This document shows positions 5,393 through 6,044 of a DNA stretch of 6,044 bases, in pieces. Under the pieces are notes generated by a model. It did no database searches and was not told the origin of the DNA. It worked only from the letters and a program-made list of their open reading frames with translations. The stretch lies in contig JAIOTT010000440.1 of the NCBI GenBank assembly GCA_021106655.1, positions 1-6,044 of the forward strand, written 5' to 3'. A program made the translations under genes and the position numbers. Every line of letters begins with the position of its first letter. Position 1 is the stretch's first letter. Source of the stretch: Bacteroidales bacterium (GTDB lineage Bacteria > Bacteroidota > Bacteroidia > Bacteroidales > SMBSF77).

Positions 5393-5969
5393 AAATGTTT
5401 TTTACAAATCTTCTCCTGATGCGGCTGAGAGAGGGTGGTTGTACCCCCACATAGGAGGCAATTAAATAGAGTGGTATCCTCTGGGTTAAATCCGAATACC
5501 GGCTAACAAAACGTTTATAACGCTCTTCGTGATTTTGCATGTAAATTGCCAGTAACTGCGTAACCATCACATCAAAACGGTGCTCGATTATGATGCGTCC
5601 AATGAGGTTTCCGTTTTTTGTAGTATTGAATATTGTTTGAACATCGGGATAATTAATGATAAGCATTTCACAATCTTCAATTGCCTGAATGTTCTGGATA
5701 GTAACAGTTTTGTTAGTGAAACTTTGATAGTCGGCAATAAATTCTCCTTCTTTGGTAAACTCAAAGGTTGCTTCCTCTCCATCTTTATACACAAAATATC
5801 TAACAAGTCCTTTTCGAATAAAGCCAACGTGTCTGTTAATTTCACCGGCTTGTAGAAAGAAATCCCCTTTAGTAAGGAAGAATGGTTTAAAACTATTTTT
5901 AAGAAGTTTTATTTCATCCTTGTCTAATTGAGTAATTTGACCAATCAGTTCCAATAAGCTTGAATGCAT
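5388..5969 (-). CDS. Crp/Fnr-family transcriptional regulator
   Basis: This 193-residue cytoplasmic DNA-binding protein has an N-terminal cyclic-nucleotide-binding-like beta-roll (about 20-110; FFLTKGDFFLQAGEINRHVG, then FIRKGLVRYFV, EFIADYQSF and IQAIEDCEMLII) and a dimer helix around 118-145. It ends in a helix-turn-helix at about 165-187 (IPLYLIASYVGVQPPSLSRI followed by RRR). The sequence pattern and length are typical of the many Bacteroidota Crp-like regulators. The arginine that grips the cAMP phosphate in E. coli Crp is not in the usual place, and no Fe-S cysteine cluster is present (one Cys, at 100), so the effector is unknown. The ATG at 5969 fits the family length, though the frame stays open upstream to the window edge without another ATG. 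No promoter is evident in the 75 bases available. The downstream neighbour on the same strand is the FISUMP gene, a plausible target. Confidence 0.93.
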   Translation of the reverse strand: MHSSLLELIGQITQLDKDEIKLLKNSFKPFFLTKGDFFLQAGEINRHVGFIRKGLVRYFVYKDGEEATFEFTKEGEFIADYQSFTNKTVTIQNIQAIEDCEMLIINYPDVQTIFNTTKNGNLIGRIIIEHRFDVMVTQLLAIYMQNHEERYKRFVSRYSDLTQRIPLYLIASYVGVQPPSLSRIRRRFVKNIS

Positions 5970-6044
5970 AATATCTAAATTTGAGTTTTTATGGGACCAG
6001 GTTTTTTCGTTGTTAATGATCTTTAAAACTGTAGCAGGAAGGAT

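Noticed and set aside
5580..5855. Open frames on both strands inside the Crp-like gene
   Set aside because: They are alternative-frame shadows of the regulator coding sequence.

Overview
The window looks like part of an AT-rich Bacteroidota chromosome, probably Bacteroidales or a relative. Four things point there. The promoters match the Bacteroidota consensus (-7 box TAnnTTTG). Most starts lack a Shine-Dalgarno sequence. One protein pairs a type IX secretion (T9SS)-like 'YPNP' module with a FISUMP domain. The Crp/Fnr regulator has the form common in that phylum. No phage, insertion sequence, CRISPR array, tRNA or rRNA is visible.

Left part (1-1740), core metabolism on the minus strand. trxB (thioredoxin reductase) has a good -33/-7 promoter and is followed by a long bidirectional hairpin terminator. 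Next comes a fresh promoter and the first 191 codons of purL (FGAM synthase), which runs off the left edge.

Middle part (1741-3840), loosely packed. Two copies of a 115-bp dispersed repeat (about 83% identical, ungapped, same orientation) flank a plus-strand lipoprotein gene with a PKD domain and a cupredoxin-like C-terminal domain. Each repeat has a G-rich heptamer tract at one end and an 11-nt palindrome at the other. The palindromes differ in sequence between copies but both still pair. A 44-codon plus-strand ORF follows copy 1, and an unrecognised gene remnant broken by an apparent 1-nt deletion follows copy 2. The lipoprotein gene has an unusually strong Shine-Dalgarno sequence for this phylum.

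Right part (3848-5969), two minus-strand genes: a Crp/Fnr-family regulator and, 208 bp downstream, a secreted FISUMP protein. Between them lies a perfect inverted repeat, TTAACC-N2-GGTTAA, with the geometry of a Crp/Fnr-family operator. It sits about 42 bp upstream of the start predicted from a perfect -7 box that lacks a -33 box. I infer a possible activator-dependent promoter controlled by the adjacent regulator; this is the most testable new idea here. Otherwise the gene content is ordinary, and I see no evidence of a complete unknown multi-gene system.
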